Assembly (NCBI GenBank): GCA_964427895.1
Contig: CAYRUZ010000004.1
Span: 1 to 64,000, forward strand
Length of the DNA: 64,000 nt
Direction: 5' to 3'
Origin: CAYRUZ01 sp964427895
Lineage (GTDB): Bacteria; Patescibacteriota; Gracilibacteria; Peribacterales; Peribacteraceae
A program made the position numbers and the translations under genes. The notes beneath the pieces were generated by a model, which searched no databases, had not been told where the DNA came from, and worked only from the letters and a program-made list of their open reading frames with translations. Shown piece after piece: positions 51,487 to 59,579 of the stretch; position 1 is the stretch's first letter; the number at the start of each line of letters is the position of its first letter.

Positions 51487-53022
51487 ATGCAACGCGGATA
51501 CCGGGTCGGCTACGCGGCCATTGGCGGCATCATCGGCGGCTCCGCGGCACTGCACCTGCTGGCACCGACGCCAAGCACTGCATGGATGCTCATGATCGGA
51601 GGCGGATCCGTCGCGGTACTCGCCTCTTTCGTCACCCGCATGCGCATCGGCCTCCCCGTGTGCATGGGACTGCTCACGGCCCTCGCCGCCTGGCACCTGC
51701 AGGACAAGGCCGACCTTAACCCTCCGCAGGACACCATTGGCATTCCGGTCATCGTGGAAGGGCGGATCATCGATGCACCCGACCGGCGGTTCGGAAAGAC
51801 GGCGTACGTGGTGGAGAGTGACGCATTTCACGGTTATGTTCGGGTGGATGCCGACAGCGAACCGCGGTTCAACGAAGGCGACGCCATACAAGTGGAGGGC
51901 GCGCTTCGGCGGCCGATGCCCGAGAGCTACCAGCGCTATCTCGCGTTGTCGAACATCGGCGTCATCCTGACGGCCGACCGTATCGACGTACTCACACCAA
52001 GGAGAACGACAAGCCTGACAACGGCTCTCCATGACCTGCGAGCGAACCTGGAAGAACGGATCAACCGGATCTACCCCGAACCCCATGCGTCGCTGCTCGC
52101 CGGCCTCATACTCGGATCGCGGCGCGGAATGCCCAAGCACGTGGAGGACGAGATCACGGCGGTCGGACTGACGCACATCGTCGCGGTCTCGGGGTACAAT
52201 GTCACGCTCGTGGCGACGACGGTGTTCTGCCTGCTGTGCTGGGTGCCGCTGACGGTACGGATTCTCGTGTCTGCGGTCGGCATTGCCTTGTTCGCCATTC
52301 TCACCGGAGGCGGGGCACCAGTCGTCCGCGCGGCCGTCATGGGATGTCTCGGCTTGGCGGCCCTCCTCTTCAGCCGCAAAACCGACGTGCGGCTATCCAT
52401 CCTCTGGACTCTGTGTGTCCTGGGACTCTGGCATCCCCTGCAGCCGTGGCACGACATGGGATTCCAGCTCTCGTTCCTCTCGGTCATCGGCCTGGCGGAG
52501 TTCGGCCACCTTGTGCAACCGCTGACCGCCTACCTCCCGAACACCGCGGGTCTACGCGAGCAGATGACGACCACCCTGTCGGCGCAGATCACCACCACGC
52601 CCTGGATCGCCTGGATGTTCGGGCGCGTGTCGCTCATTTCGCCGCTGGCGAACGTCCTCGTCGCGCCCGCGATCCCGCTAGCCATGTTCCTCGGCATGAT
52701 CAGCCTGGCCCTCAATCTCTTCTCCCCATTTCTGGCCCGGCTCGTCGGCATGCTCACCTGGGCGGCGCTGGAGTGGATCCTCAAGACGGCCGAAATATTG
52801 GCGGCAGTCCCCTACGCGACCATCAACGTGCAGGCCGGACCATGGTTCATCGCCTGCTACTACGCGCTGCTCGTCGTGGTGTTCGTCCTGACTAAAACCG
52901 GTACCGGTAGAGCGTCTTCGTCCGACGCCACGCCCGCACCTGCACCGTCTCTTCGGGCTCAAGACCTGGCAGCGCGAATGCGTGCGTCACCACGATCGTC
53001 CCCGGCCGAAGCGTCCGCCTGA
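51487..53022 (+). CDS. comEC: ComEC/Rec2-family DNA uptake channel
   Basis: 511 residues, polytopic. N-terminal helices, an OB-like DUF4131 domain (about 75-145, EGRIIDAPDRRFGKTAY), then the competence domain with HIVAVSGYNVTLV, GAPVVRAAVMG and the multi-helix bundle. The C-terminal metallo-beta-lactamase domain of full ComEC is absent; the protein ends in a low-complexity Ala/Pro/Ser tail. ComEC moves single-stranded DNA across the membrane; its presence suggests natural competence. Its 3' end overlaps the convergent methyltransferase gene by 131 bp. Confidence 0.9.
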   Translation: MQRGYRVGYAAIGGIIGGSAALHLLAPTPSTAWMLMIGGGSVAVLASFVTRMRIGLPVCMGLLTALAAWHLQDKADLNPPQDTIGIPVIVEGRIIDAPDRRFGKTAYVVESDAFHGYVRVDADSEPRFNEGDAIQVEGALRRPMPESYQRYLALSNIGVILTADRIDVLTPRRTTSLTTALHDLRANLEERINRIYPEPHASLLAGLILGSRRGMPKHVEDEITAVGLTHIVAVSGYNVTLVATTVFCLLCWVPLTVRILVSAVGIALFAILTGGGAPVVRAAVMGCLGLAALLFSRKTDVRLSILWTLCVLGLWHPLQPWHDMGFQLSFLSVIGLAEFGHLVQPLTAYLPNTAGLREQMTTTLSAQITTTPWIAWMFGRVSLISPLANVLVAPAIPLAMFLGMISLALNLFSPFLARLVGMLTWAALEWILKTAEILAAVPYATINVQAGPWFIACYYALLVVVFVLTKTGTGRASSSDATPAPAPSLRAQDLAARMRASPRSSPAEASA

Positions 53023-53401
53023 AGGACGGCAGGAGTTTGCTCATGAGCGGCGGCGTGAGATACAGGAAGATCACATCGGCGTCAGCGACGTCCATGGCCA
53101 GCGCGTTGTCGCGGGTCAGCCGCACGTATTGCCCCGACCACCAGATGCGCAACCGGCCCAAGAGCCAGATTGTCGGGACGATCTCGCACCCCTTGGCGAC
53201 GATGCCGGGATACCGACGCTTCGCCTCGATGAGGAAACGCGCATCCCCCGCCCCGAGGTCGTAGATAACCTCCGCCCCCTTCAGTCGCGCCAGCGCGAAC
53301 ATCTGGTCCATGATCCGGGCGGGCGTCGGGACGTACGGGGCGCCGACGAAGAAATGGGAGACGCCCGTCAGCAGGACGCCAAGTACCACGAGGAACGCCA
53401 A
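52892..53401 (-). CDS. membrane-anchored SAM methyltransferase
   Basis: 169 residues from TTG (53399-53401), the only standard start codon in the frame. One N-terminal helix (FLVVLGVLLTGVSHFF) then a Rossmann methyltransferase core: VIYDLGAGDARFLIEA (SAM loop), ADVIFLYLTPPLM and RPGTIVVTH. A TATCCT box upstream (minus strand) would place the mRNA start on in-frame ATC codons about 33 nt further upstream, which would extend the membrane helix; a non-standard start is possible but unproven. Substrate unknown. It overlaps the comEC 3' end on the opposite strand by 131 bp. Confidence 0.75.
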   Translation of the reverse strand: MAFLVVLGVLLTGVSHFFVGAPYVPTPARIMDQMFALARLKGAEVIYDLGAGDARFLIEAKRRYPGIVAKGCEIVPTIWLLGRLRIWWSGQYVRLTRDNALAMDVADADVIFLYLTPPLMSKLLPSFRRTLRPGTIVVTHAFALPGLEPEETVQVRAWRRTKTLYRYRF

Positions 53402-53534
53402 GCCAAGGATGAGATCGACGAGAAGGATGATGTCCCGAGGATACGCGAGCGCGCCTCAGCGCATAAGAGTGCACCTATCTTTCGAAGGCCAGCGGCATTA
53501 CCGTGGCTGCCACCGGGACGGTAGTCGCCTGATG

Positions 53535-53645
53535 GTACTGGATGCGATCATGAGCCACAGGAAAAGCGCGGAAAACATATACGCTAGAGAGGACGACTGG
53601 AGCGCCCGTTACTTACATCTCGGCGCTGGAATGCCCAAAACATGA
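53535..53645 (+). CDS. possible 36-residue ORF
   Basis: In the 300-bp gap before the GH15 gene a short frame runs from VLDAIMSHRKSAENIYARED to MPKT and a TGA; the first usable codon is near 53532-53550. No promoter pattern or family supports it. Recorded as the only frame in the gap; the rest of the gap appears empty. Confidence 0.15.
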   Translation, partial: VLDAIMSHRKSAENIYAREDDWSARYLHLGAGMPKT

Positions 53646-53702
53646 CGTAAAGAGGATTCCGTTGTGTCATATCGCCGGATGGATAGAGTGGGCAGGTTCA
53701 CC

Positions 53703-55547
53703 ATGCACCCCATCAAGGAGTACTTCGTCATCGGGGATCTGCATACAGCGGCTCTGGTTTCGTCGAACGGCTCGATCGACTGGTTGTGCCTCCCTTACTT
53801 CGATTCGCCGAGCATTTTCGCCAAGATCCTCGACGATAAGATCGGGGGATCGTTCTCGATCACCGCCGAAGGTTTCGCGGCGGCGGCACGGTACGTCCCG
53901 GACACGCCGATCGTCGAAACGACGTTCGAGAAGGATGACGCCGCCTTCCTGGTGCGGGATTTCATGCTCCCGCGTCCGACGGAGGAAGTGGTTCCCCACT
54001 ACCTGGTACGCACCATCGTGGGCAAAAAAGGGTCGGCAACGGTGAAACTCACGTTCGATCCGCGGCCGAACTACGCGCAGCACAGAACCATGTTCCGGAT
54101 GCAGAACGGCCAATACAGTCTGCCCATCGACGACAGGACCCTCTGGTTGCATCTGCCAAAGAACGACGGAACGACGACGAAAGTGACCCGCACGGGCATC
54201 GATATAACGGTCAACATCAAGGAAGGGCAGACGAAACAGATCATCGTGGAGTACTCGGTCGCCTCACGCATCGCTTTATTGGACCGAGACCTCGAGCAGG
54301 AGACGCGGTCGTTCTGGAAAGGATGGCTCGCGCAGGGCACATTCTTCGATTACAACCGCGATTACCTCATCCGCAGCGCAATCACCCTCAAATTGATGCA
54401 GTTCTATCCGACGGGAGGCATCATCGCCGCCCCGACGACCTCTCTTCCGGAGGAAATCGGAGGCGTGCGCAACTGGGACTACCGCTTCGTCTGGATGCGC
54501 GACGCCACCTTCACGCTCTACGCGCTGTTCGTCCTGGGATACACCGACGAAGCGCGGAAATTCTTCCGGTTCATCGAGATGATCGCCGACCACGCCAAGC
54601 GCTTCGACGGCGACGACTACGACTTGGATCTGGGATTGATGTACACCATCTGGGGACAACCCCTCCAGGGAGAGCATACCTTGGCGCACCTGTCGGGCTA
54701 CGCCGGCAGCCAGCCCGTGCGCGTGGGCAACGGGGCGGCCGACCAGTTCCAGCTCGACATGTACGGATCGGTCATCGACGCCTACTACTTCATGAGCAAG
54801 CGCGGCCTGCCGATCTCCGAAGATGGCCGCGGGGTGGTCCGCATGCTCGTGCGGGGAATCGCCGCCAATTGGCAACGGAAGGACAGCGGCATTTGGGAGG
54901 TGCGCGGCGGCGACCAGGATTTCACGTACAGCAAGGTGATGGCGTGGATGGGCGTTGAACGTGCCCTGCGCCTGGCGGACCAGCTGCAGCTGACCGACGC
55001 CGAGAAGGCCTCGTGGACGACGCTGAAGGAGGAGATAGAGAAGTGGATTTGGGATCACTGCTGGGACAGCGAGCGAAAGACCTTCAAGCAACACGCAGGG
55101 ACCGAGGCGCAGGACGCCACGAACTTCATGTTCGTCCTGCTCAACTTCATCAGCCGCCACGACGAACGCGCGAAGAAGATGATCGCCGAGACCCAGCGTG
55201 AGCTGACGAAGGAAGAATTGTACGTCTACCGCTACCTCGTCGATGACGGCCTGTCCGGCGGCGAAGGCGCGTTCATCTTTTGTATGTTCTGGCAGATCGC
55301 CGCTCTGGCGGCGGTCGGGCGCGGACACGAAGCGGAAAAGCTGCTCAAGCGCGTGGAGGGATTCATGCCCGTCAGCGGACTGCTGGCGGAGGAAGTGGAT
55401 CCCAAGACGGGCGACTACTTGGGCAACCACCCGCAGGCGTTCTCCCACATCGGCTACATCCTCAGCGCGTACTACATCCACCGCTACATGGATAAATCGC
55501 CCCAGCCGGGCGAGGCGCTCACGGAACCGACCAAGAAGCAGGCCTAG
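53703..55547 (+). CDS. GH15 family glucoamylase/trehalase
   Basis: 614 residues from MHPIKEYF, the normal family start; GTG at 53664 and ATG at 53679 lie upstream. Signatures: IGDLHTAALVSSNGSIDWLCLPYFDSPSIF (read over residues 8-37), VRNWDYRFVWMRDA (catalytic Glu region) and LAEEVDPKTGDYLGNHPQAFSH. GH15 enzymes hydrolyse alpha-glucosidic bonds in maltodextrins or trehalose. It has no signal peptide, so it works in the cytoplasm. It opens a block of carbohydrate genes with HAD and GT-B enzymes nearby. Confidence 0.92.
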   Translation: MHPIKEYFVIGDLHTAALVSSNGSIDWLCLPYFDSPSIFAKILDDKIGGSFSITAEGFAAAARYVPDTPIVETTFEKDDAAFLVRDFMLPRPTEEVVPHYLVRTIVGKKGSATVKLTFDPRPNYAQHRTMFRMQNGQYSLPIDDRTLWLHLPKNDGTTTKVTRTGIDITVNIKEGQTKQIIVEYSVASRIALLDRDLEQETRSFWKGWLAQGTFFDYNRDYLIRSAITLKLMQFYPTGGIIAAPTTSLPEEIGGVRNWDYRFVWMRDATFTLYALFVLGYTDEARKFFRFIEMIADHAKRFDGDDYDLDLGLMYTIWGQPLQGEHTLAHLSGYAGSQPVRVGNGAADQFQLDMYGSVIDAYYFMSKRGLPISEDGRGVVRMLVRGIAANWQRKDSGIWEVRGGDQDFTYSKVMAWMGVERALRLADQLQLTDAEKASWTTLKEEIEKWIWDHCWDSERKTFKQHAGTEAQDATNFMFVLLNFISRHDERAKKMIAETQRELTKEELYVYRYLVDDGLSGGEGAFIFCMFWQIAALAAVGRGHEAEKLLKRVEGFMPVSGLLAEEVDPKTGDYLGNHPQAFSHIGYILSAYYIHRYMDKSPQPGEALTEPTKKQA

Positions 55548-55578
55548 ATCCCGGAGAAATTCTGATACGATGGCCCAG

Positions 55579-56241
55579 ATGACCAACGAGTTAGTGATCT
55601 TCGATTTCGACGGCGTTCTCGTCGAGACCGAACAGACGACCTTCGATTTCTACCAGGAAATCCTGCCGAGTTACGGATTGTGCCTGTCGAAAGACGCGTT
55701 CCGCTTCAAGGTCGGCCGTAAATCGATCGACTTCCTCCGCGACGCGCTGGGGGAAAAATTCAGCGAGGATCTCGCCGCCGTTCTCATCGAGGAGAAGCGT
55801 AAAGCCTTCCTCGCGGACGTGACGAAGTATCTCAAGCCGGTCGACGGCGCGTTCGACCTCCTGGAGCAGCTGAAGGACGACCGGATGAAGATGGTCATCG
55901 GATCGCAGAACGAAAAACCGCTTTTGGAGAAGGCCGTCGACGCATTCGGCATCCGCCACTACTTCGCGGCGGTACTGTCGCTCCAGGACATCACGAAAAA
56001 GAAGCCCGACCCCGAGATCGTGCGGCTCGCCGCAGCGAGAGCGGGAGTGGACACGAACCGCTCGGTCGTCATCGAGGATTCTCCCCACGGACTGGAAGCG
56101 GCCCATGCCGCCGACAGCGCATGCGTTGGAATCACGACATCGTTCACGCGCGAACAGCTGTCCCCTCTTGCGGATCACGTCATCGATTCGATGCGCGAAC
56201 TCAACCCGAGCTTCCTGCGGTCACTGCGCAGGCGCGCCTGA
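55579..56241 (+). CDS. HAD phosphatase, beta-phosphoglucomutase-like
   Basis: 220 residues. HAD motifs: FDFDGVLVETE (DxD nucleophile), the cap with FKVGRKSIDFLRDALG, VIGSQNEKP (motif II), KKPDPEIV (motif III) and EDSPHGLEAA (motif IV). The cap and hinge are of the beta-phosphoglucomutase/phosphatase type (subfamily IA). A TACGAT box (55566-55571) ends 7 nt before this ATG and overlaps the earlier ATG at 55570, so 55579 is preferred. It lies between GH15 and the HAD-kinase fusion gene; it may be a sugar-phosphate phosphatase or mutase. Confidence 0.85.
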   Translation: MTNELVIFDFDGVLVETEQTTFDFYQEILPSYGLCLSKDAFRFKVGRKSIDFLRDALGEKFSEDLAAVLIEEKRKAFLADVTKYLKPVDGAFDLLEQLKDDRMKMVIGSQNEKPLLEKAVDAFGIRHYFAAVLSLQDITKKKPDPEIVRLAAARAGVDTNRSVVIEDSPHGLEAAHAADSACVGITTSFTREQLSPLADHVIDSMRELNPSFLRSLRRRA

Positions 56242-57687
56242 TCAGCGCGACGGGATCTTGCCGGGCAACTGCCGCAAGTGGAGCTCGCCATTTTGATCGA
56301 GGGAGTTGTCGATGACGGTCACCGGGCACCCGTCGATATAGGGTGATCCCGCGCCGTACATGCGGTCTTCGTACCCTTGGGTCATGCCCCAGCGGCGGCG
56401 CGCCTCGCGCTCTCCGCGCTTTCGCTTGTCACGCTCGTAGACGCGCATGTGGCGGACGGACTCGTGGGCATTCACGTACACCAACTCATCAACAAGCCCG
56501 CGCTTGGCAAGTTCCGGTACGCCCACACCTTCGATGAAGAAGACGTTCCCTTCTTCGGATGGTGCGGGCTGGACGTCCAGGACGCCGGACTTCTTATCCC
56601 GGTCTTGCTGGGTATAGACGCCTTCGATGTGCACAGGCCTGCCCGCGCTGAGTGCACGCAGCACCTGGTCGGCCTGATCGAAATCCCACCACAAGGCCTG
56701 GTCCTCGCGGCGCGTTCGCTCGTCAGGATCGATGCCCAACTCGTCGAGCCACTTGGCGCGGTCGGCCGAGGAAAGACGGAAGAAGGCATCCAATCCGATG
56801 GCGTGGCCGTTGAACTTGCGACAATTGAGGCCACTAAGCCTGTTCATCTCCTCCACCAACAGCTTCGTAACGGTCGACTTGCCGGCTCCCGCGCGGCCGA
56901 CGATGCCCACCACGCGGTTCTTGCCGGGCACGAAGAGCTTGTTTACGAGCGCCTGGATATCCACGGGCCGGTAGTTCGCGGCCTCTTCAAGCTCTGCCAA
57001 AACCGCGCCGATCTGCATCGGATCGCTGATGATAGCCGCCCCCATACCGGCTTCTACCGCGGGGTACGCGTCTTTATCGGCCTCGTTGCCGATGGACATC
57101 ATGGCCTGCGGATCGACGTCCAAATGCTCGGCAATCGATCGGAAGAAATTCGGATCGGGCTTGCACACGTCCAGTGTGTCCACGGCGAACAGGCGCAGGC
57201 GGCGCTGCAGGATTTCACGGGAAACGCCGAGTGCGGTCAGTACCTTCTCCACTGCCCGCAGAGGCGAATTGCTGGCAACCGCAACGCGCTTGTAGCGCGC
57301 GAGAAGACCGTCGATCGTCTGCAGCAGATCTGCATTGGGCTGGAAATACTCATGAGGCTGGTAGCCTTCGCCGCGGCCCTCGTGCCATTCGCGTGTTCCC
57401 ATGCCCAGATGTTGCAGTGTTTGAGTCAATCCTGCACGCCCGATTCCCAAAGAAGCCCCCAGCGCTTTGCGCTGATCGGTGATGAAGCGGTCAACCTGCG
57501 TATCCGGCACGCCATGCTTCTCCAGCAGGAACTTGGCGTAAATGCCACGATCCACGGCTTGAGCATGGGCATGGTACTCGGGCTTCACGTAGAGCGTTCC
57601 GTCCATATCCAGAACGACCCCCTCGGGGCGCTGCATGGGATACGCGACGATGTCCGGGCTGGAAGTGGAGACGGAGGCACTGTTCAT
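56242..57687 (-). CDS. HAD-phosphatase / P-loop kinase fusion
   Basis: 481 residues, two enzymes in one chain. Residues about 20-240 are a HAD (VVLDMDGTLYV with Asp27/Asp29; ASNSPLRAVEKVL; DVCKPDPNFF; SIGNEADKDAYPAVEAGMG). From about 250 an uridine kinase-like P-loop domain follows: GIVGRAGAGKSTVTKLL (about 260-276), an acidic DAFFRL region and a VYERDKRKR helix. HAD plus kinase on one protein suggests making and removing the same sugar or nucleoside phosphate, but the substrate is unknown. Its stop abuts the preceding HAD stop (convergent, 0 nt). It sits inside the GH15-GT-GH31 block. Confidence 0.8.
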   Translation of the reverse strand: MNSASVSTSSPDIVAYPMQRPEGVVLDMDGTLYVKPEYHAHAQAVDRGIYAKFLLEKHGVPDTQVDRFITDQRKALGASLGIGRAGLTQTLQHLGMGTREWHEGRGEGYQPHEYFQPNADLLQTIDGLLARYKRVAVASNSPLRAVEKVLTALGVSREILQRRLRLFAVDTLDVCKPDPNFFRSIAEHLDVDPQAMMSIGNEADKDAYPAVEAGMGAAIISDPMQIGAVLAELEEAANYRPVDIQALVNKLFVPGKNRVVGIVGRAGAGKSTVTKLLVEEMNRLSGLNCRKFNGHAIGLDAFFRLSSADRAKWLDELGIDPDERTRREDQALWWDFDQADQVLRALSAGRPVHIEGVYTQQDRDKKSGVLDVQPAPSEEGNVFFIEGVGVPELAKRGLVDELVYVNAHESVRHMRVYERDKRKRGEREARRRWGMTQGYEDRMYGAGSPYIDGCPVTVIDNSLDQNGELHLRQLPGKIPSR

Positions 57688-57946
57688 ACTGGGACGGGAA
57701 GTTGATGAGGAGGCGCCCAAGGATAGCGGATGGAGGGGGGAAAAGCCTGAGCAAAATGGCACGTCTTTTCCCGCGTCGGCAGGGGTATGGGCCACAGCAG
57801 TATGCGCAGGCGGGAGACGCCGTCGACGAGGAGGAAAGGGATGCGGCAGGCACAGCAAAAAAATGGCTTACCTAAGTCGTAAAAAAGGTGGGCCGAAATG
57901 GGCTTCCCCTCGGGGAGGAACCCGCTACTCTGAGCGCGATTTTCCC

Positions 57947-57974
57947 TTGCCTTAATAACTTTATACAATAATAT
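57947..57974 (+). promoter_or_regulatory. promoter of GT-B gene
   Basis: TTGCCT (57947-57952), 16-bp spacer, TAATAT (57969-57974), within an AT-rich patch. ATG follows 6 nt after the -10. Confidence 0.65.
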
Positions 57975-57980
57975 TCTAAT

Positions 57981-59579
57981 ATGCGCAACTCCCCCTCTAC
58001 GGACGCCGACAACAGAAGCATCGTCTTCACTCATCCGTTCGATAACGCCCGCGCGCTGTTGCAAGGAGAGAGCGGAGGAGGCATGGGAACGGTCTTCGCC
58101 CGCGAGAAGGCTCACCGCTCCAAACTGGTGCATGCACTCGGACAATCGGTGCAGGACCTGACGGTTCTCTCGATGGACAAGGAGCCCTTTGAACTCCGCG
58201 ACCTGGGCATGCGCGTCCAGCCAGTCGGGGAATTCTCGGAAGGCACGAACATCGGTGATTTCTACTGGGACATCTACGACGACTACGACTGGAACCTCAT
58301 CCTGCACCCCAACAGCGTGACGCTGCCGGGCCAGGATGCCGACTCCATCGTCCGCCTCTTCAAAGTCCAGACGGACTCCCGCGCGGCGATCGGCTCCTTC
58401 GATTTCGCCCGCGACTACATCCTCCAGCACGGAGTGACGGCGAAGAATCCGGGCGTGAAGCAGGAATTGGCCAAAAAGTTCGGCCCGCAGATCGAAGCGA
58501 TCAAGCCGGGCTCGGTGGTGCACTGGTCGATGCACTCCATGCTCCGCGTGATGGGCCGGTATGCCGACGATCTGCGCGCCAAAGAGTGCTACCAGACCTA
58601 CCACCACCACTTCCCGCTCGCCGACAACCTCATCCTTCATCCCGAAGGACAGACCGTCCTACGGACGATGTGCAAGATGGACGCCGTCTATTTCCACACG
58701 GAAGAAGACATCAGCAATTTCCTCCGTCAATGTCTGCAGTTGGGACTGACGCCTCCGAAGACGGTGTCCCGCTTCAAGCTCGGCATCGACAACGACACGA
58801 TGGAAAGCGACGCACAACGCATCAACAAGGACACGTTCACCACGGAGATCAAAAACTACGCCAATCTCCAGCCAGGGCAGAAGCGGTCCCTGGAGGCCAT
58901 CGCGGAAGCCGAGACCCTGGAAATCCCCCATCAGTTCGTCTGCACGGACCGCATCGACATGCACAAAGGTTCCGCGACCCTCATCAAGGGCGTGCGCCTC
59001 TTCCTGGAATCCCTCGGAAAGAATCCCTCGGACCTGGCGAAGGAATACCGGTTCTTTTTCTTCCATGAACTGTTCGACATCGCCGACTACGCCGACCATC
59101 GGCTGCGCCACCAGTACATCCAGTACTGCAAGGAGCTGTACGACGCCCTGGAGCGCGATTTCCCGGGCGTGATCGTGGTCTCCCAGAGCATTCCCAAGGA
59201 AGCGATCCCCTGGGTGCTCCGCGGCAAAACGTACCTGAATGCATCGAACCACGACGGCAAGAACCTGTCGTCCATGGAGGCAACCTTCATGGCCGCCAAG
59301 GACGATCGCGACAACACCGAAGGATTGCCCTATGCCGAAGGAGGCGTGATCGTGGGTGGAGGAACGGGATACGCGAAGATCGTGAAAGACATGATGATGA
59401 CTGACCTCTTGCATGTCGTCCAACCCGGAAATCCGGAGAGCATCGCGCAAAACATCCACGCCGTCGTCCGGCTGAAGACGGAGTATCCCGGGCGCCTGCG
59501 CACCATGATGCGCGAGCTCAACGCCGAGGTCGTCATGAAGGAGTCGGATACGGTGATGCCCGAGCCGGTCGACGCTTAA
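57981..59579 (+). CDS. GT-B glycosyltransferase, trehalose-phosphate synthase-like
   Basis: 532 residues. N-terminal GGMGTVFAREKAHRSKLVHALG resembles the opening loop of GT-B/GT20 glucosyltransferases, and the second half has CTDRIDMHKGSATLIKGVRLFLESLGK, VIVVSQSIPKEAIPW and LNASNHDGKNLSSMEA, matching the GT20 order (Arg/Lys donor site, then DG-N-E loop). I give the GT20 subtype moderate weight; other GT-B families remain possible. It would build an alpha-glucoside phosphate such as trehalose-6-phosphate. Start fixed by the promoter; no signal peptide. It converges with GH31, overlapping by 4 nt. Confidence 0.62.
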   Translation: MRNSPSTDADNRSIVFTHPFDNARALLQGESGGGMGTVFAREKAHRSKLVHALGQSVQDLTVLSMDKEPFELRDLGMRVQPVGEFSEGTNIGDFYWDIYDDYDWNLILHPNSVTLPGQDADSIVRLFKVQTDSRAAIGSFDFARDYILQHGVTAKNPGVKQELAKKFGPQIEAIKPGSVVHWSMHSMLRVMGRYADDLRAKECYQTYHHHFPLADNLILHPEGQTVLRTMCKMDAVYFHTEEDISNFLRQCLQLGLTPPKTVSRFKLGIDNDTMESDAQRINKDTFTTEIKNYANLQPGQKRSLEAIAEAETLEIPHQFVCTDRIDMHKGSATLIKGVRLFLESLGKNPSDLAKEYRFFFFHELFDIADYADHRLRHQYIQYCKELYDALERDFPGVIVVSQSIPKEAIPWVLRGKTYLNASNHDGKNLSSMEATFMAAKDDRDNTEGLPYAEGGVIVGGGTGYAKIVKDMMMTDLLHVVQPGNPESIAQNIHAVVRLKTEYPGRLRTMMRELNAEVVMKESDTVMPEPVDA

